A DNA stretch of 64,000 nt. It comes from Pseudoruegeria sp. SHC-113. GTDB taxonomy: Bacteria; Pseudomonadota; Alphaproteobacteria; Rhodobacterales; Rhodobacteraceae. Location of the stretch: positions 2,418,001 to 2,482,000 of the forward strand of contig NZ_JAHUBR010000001.1 in the NCBI RefSeq assembly GCF_025376885.1, written 5' to 3'. The notes below the pieces were generated by a model. The model did not search any database. It had not been told where the DNA came from and was given only the letters and a program-made list of their open reading frames with translations. Positions 62,379 to 64,000 of the stretch are shown here, one piece after another. Numbering within the stretch: the stretch's first letter is position 1; every line of letters starts with the position of its first letter. Made by a program: the position numbers and the translations under genes.

Positions 62379-63590
62379 TCACACGCGTTCGATGACGGTG
62401 GCAGCGCCCATGCCGGCAGCAACGCAGAGCGTGGCCATGCCAACGCCCTTGCCGGTGCGCTCCAGTTCATCAAGCAGCGTGCCGATGATCATCGCGCCGG
62501 TTGCGCCCAGCGGGTGGCCCATGGCAATCGCGCCGCCGTTCACGTTGACCTTGTCGTGGTCCACATCGAACGCCTGCATGAAGCGCAGCACAACGGCGGC
62601 GAAGGCTTCGTTGACCTCGAACAGGTCGATGTCGTTGATGCCCATGCCGGTTTCGCGCAGCAGCTTTTCCGTCATCGGCACGGGGCCGGTGAGGTTCATC
62701 GTCGGGTCGGTGCCGATCTTGCCGGTGTAGGTGATCTTGGCGCGCGGCTTCAGGCCGTATTTCTCGCCGTATTCCTTGGAGCCGATCAGCAGCGCTGCCG
62801 CACCATCCACGATGCCCGAGGAGTTCCCGGCGTGGTGGACGTGGTTCACCTTCTCAAGGTGCGGGTATTTCATCGTGACGAGGTTATCAAACCCCGGCAT
62901 CACGGTGCCCATATCGGCGAAGGCCGCTTTCAGCCCGCCGAGGGACTGCATATCGGTGCCGGGGCGCATGTATTCGTCGTGGTCGAGGATCGTCAGGCCG
63001 CAGTCATCCTTGATCGGCACCACAGAGTTGGCGAAGCGCTTCTCTTCCCAGGCCTTGGCGGCGCGTTTCTGGGACTCCACGGAGTAGAGATCGCAGTCTT
63101 CGCGAGAGAAGCCGTATTCGGTGGCGATGATGTCCGAGGAGATGCCCTGCGGCACGAAGTAGGTTTTCTGGGCGAGGTAGGGATCCACCGCCATGGCACC
63201 GCCATCGGAGCCCATGGCCACGCGGCCCATCATCTCGACACCACCGGCGATATAGGCTTCGCCAGCGCCGCCTTTCACCTGGTTGGCGGCAAGGTTCACG
63301 GCTTCCATGCCGGAGGCGCAAAAGCGGTTGATCGAGAGGCCGGGCACCTGCTCGTCGAAATCGGAATAGAGCACGGAGGCGCGCGCGAGGCAGGCGCCGT
63401 TCTCGCCAACCTGGGTCACGTTGCCCCAGATCACATCCTCAACGGATTTCGTGTCGAGGTTGTTGCGCTCCTTGATCGTGTTGAGCACCTTGGCGCCCAG
63501 CGCCACCGAGGTGACCTCGTGCAGGCTGCCATCGGGCCGCCCCTTGCCCCGCGGGGAGCGAATGGCATCGTAAATATAGGCTTCGGACAT
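62379..63590 (-). CDS. Acetyl-CoA C-acyltransferase (thiolase, FadA-like)
   Basis: 403 aa from the ATG at 63590; GGAGG is five bases from it but only two from the preceding in-frame GTG. Thiolase fold with the nucleophilic Cys in NRFCASGMEAVN, His in NEAFAAVVL/GGAIAMGHPLGATGA and the C-terminal CVAAGMGAATV. It cleaves 3-ketoacyl-CoA in the last step of beta-oxidation and works with the FadB-like protein two genes on. Confidence 0.94.
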   Translation of the reverse strand: MSEAYIYDAIRSPRGKGRPDGSLHEVTSVALGAKVLNTIKERNNLDTKSVEDVIWGNVTQVGENGACLARASVLYSDFDEQVPGLSINRFCASGMEAVNLAANQVKGGAGEAYIAGGVEMMGRVAMGSDGGAMAVDPYLAQKTYFVPQGISSDIIATEYGFSREDCDLYSVESQKRAAKAWEEKRFANSVVPIKDDCGLTILDHDEYMRPGTDMQSLGGLKAAFADMGTVMPGFDNLVTMKYPHLEKVNHVHHAGNSSGIVDGAAALLIGSKEYGEKYGLKPRAKITYTGKIGTDPTMNLTGPVPMTEKLLRETGMGINDIDLFEVNEAFAAVVLRFMQAFDVDHDKVNVNGGAIAMGHPLGATGAMIIGTLLDELERTGKGVGMATLCVAAGMGAATVIERV

Positions 63591-63668
63591 CACGTCCTCC
63601 CTTCCAAATTGGATCTTTCCATCAGGCGGCCCGGGCCTCGAGCCGCCGAAACTTCTCTCAGGAACGCA

Positions 63669-64000
63669 TCAAAGGTCGCGCGCGACCAGTTCCTTCATGA
63701 TTTCGTTCGTGCCGCCGTAAATCCGCTGCACGCGGGCGTCGGTCCACATTTCGGCAACCGGGTATTCCGTCATGAAACCATAGCCGCCGTGCAGCTGCAC
63801 GCATTCGTCGATCACCGCGTTCTGCTCGTCCGTCACGTAGTATTTGCAGGCCGCCGCTGTGGCGACGTCGAGCTTGCCCTGAAGATGGGCCACCATGCAG
63901 GCATCAAAGAAGCTGCGGGCCACCATCGTACGGGTCTTGCACTCGGCGAGCTTGAAGCGGGTGTTCTGGAACTGCATGAGGTTTCCGCCGAAGGCTTCGC
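63669..64000 (-). CDS. Acyl-CoA dehydrogenase, N-terminus cut by window edge
   Basis: Only the C-terminal about 110 residues are inside the window; the frame runs on past 64000. Motifs LHGGYGFMTEYPVAEMW and RIYGGTNEIMKEL are typical of the last domain of flavin-dependent acyl-CoA dehydrogenases, including the FAD-contacting loop. It is the first visible gene of the beta-oxidation operon, 78 bases upstream of the thiolase. Confidence 0.9.
   Translation of the reverse strand, partial: EAFGGNLMQFQNTRFKLAECKTRTMVARSFFDACMVAHLQGKLDVATAAACKYYVTDEQNAVIDECVQLHGGYGFMTEYPVAEMWTDARVQRIYGGTNEIMKELVARDL

Overview
The window is a GC-rich chromosomal segment of an alphaproteobacterium of the order Rhodobacterales (Roseobacteraceae/Paracoccaceae). 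The evidence is the block trpG-trpD-trpC-moaC-moeA-lexA followed by comEC, gltX and gltA, the ArgC/CcmE/CcmF/CcmH neighbourhood with a gene-transfer-agent type endolysin and holin inside it, a GAAC-N7-GAAC SOS box, and a stress sRNA with the CCUCCUCCC motif. Assignment is from gene content and motifs only. No rRNA, tRNA, CRISPR array, insertion sequence or prophage was found.

Layout. 1-11.4 kb: a partial divergent polysaccharide deacetylase (-), the Trp/molybdenum-cofactor operon (+), lexA with an operator-covered promoter, comEC (-), gltX and gltA (+). 11.4-19.6 kb, all (-): an enoyl-CoA hydratase, ccmH-ccmF, a GTA-type holin and endolysin, ccmE, argC, murI and an acyltransferase. 19.6-24.8 kb: a fused indolepyruvate ferredoxin oxidoreductase divergent from a LysR regulator, then a predicted two-hairpin sRNA. 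24.8-28.8 kb (+): purL, a Cys-cluster protein, bolA, grxD and a small duplicated membrane protein. 28.8-37.1 kb: a Gfo/Idh oxidoreductase, rpoH, two phospholipase-D type cardiolipin synthase homologues, rluD and a GH43 glycosidase. 37.1-38.0 kb: about 0.9 kb without protein genes, holding a CcsR/CuckOo-type sRNA behind an RpoH-like promoter.

38.0-46.2 kb is the main accessory locus. A MarR regulator is followed by a Gfo/Idh protein and a GntR regulator, divergent from a flavin-dependent monooxygenase, an aldo/keto reductase, a flavin reductase and a complete TRAP transporter (dctQ, dctM, dctP). The layout matches the logic of oxidative desulfonation (monooxygenase plus flavin reductase releasing sulfite and an aldehyde, reductase acting on the aldehyde), possibly a sulfoquinovose pathway with TRAP uptake.

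46.3-52.2 kb: a Tat-exported multicopper oxidase, small exported or membrane proteins (one of 57 aa), a SEL1 protein, a MauG-like dihaem peroxidase and glycerate 2-kinase. 52.4-58.4 kb: a BMP-type nucleobase/nucleoside ABC importer and cytosine deaminase behind a RutR-like operator. 58.5-64 kb: another Gfo/Idh protein and a beta-oxidation operon (acyl-CoA dehydrogenase cut by the window edge, thiolase, cupin, FadB-like). Palindromic repeats of at least two dispersed families sit between genes, mostly at 3' ends.
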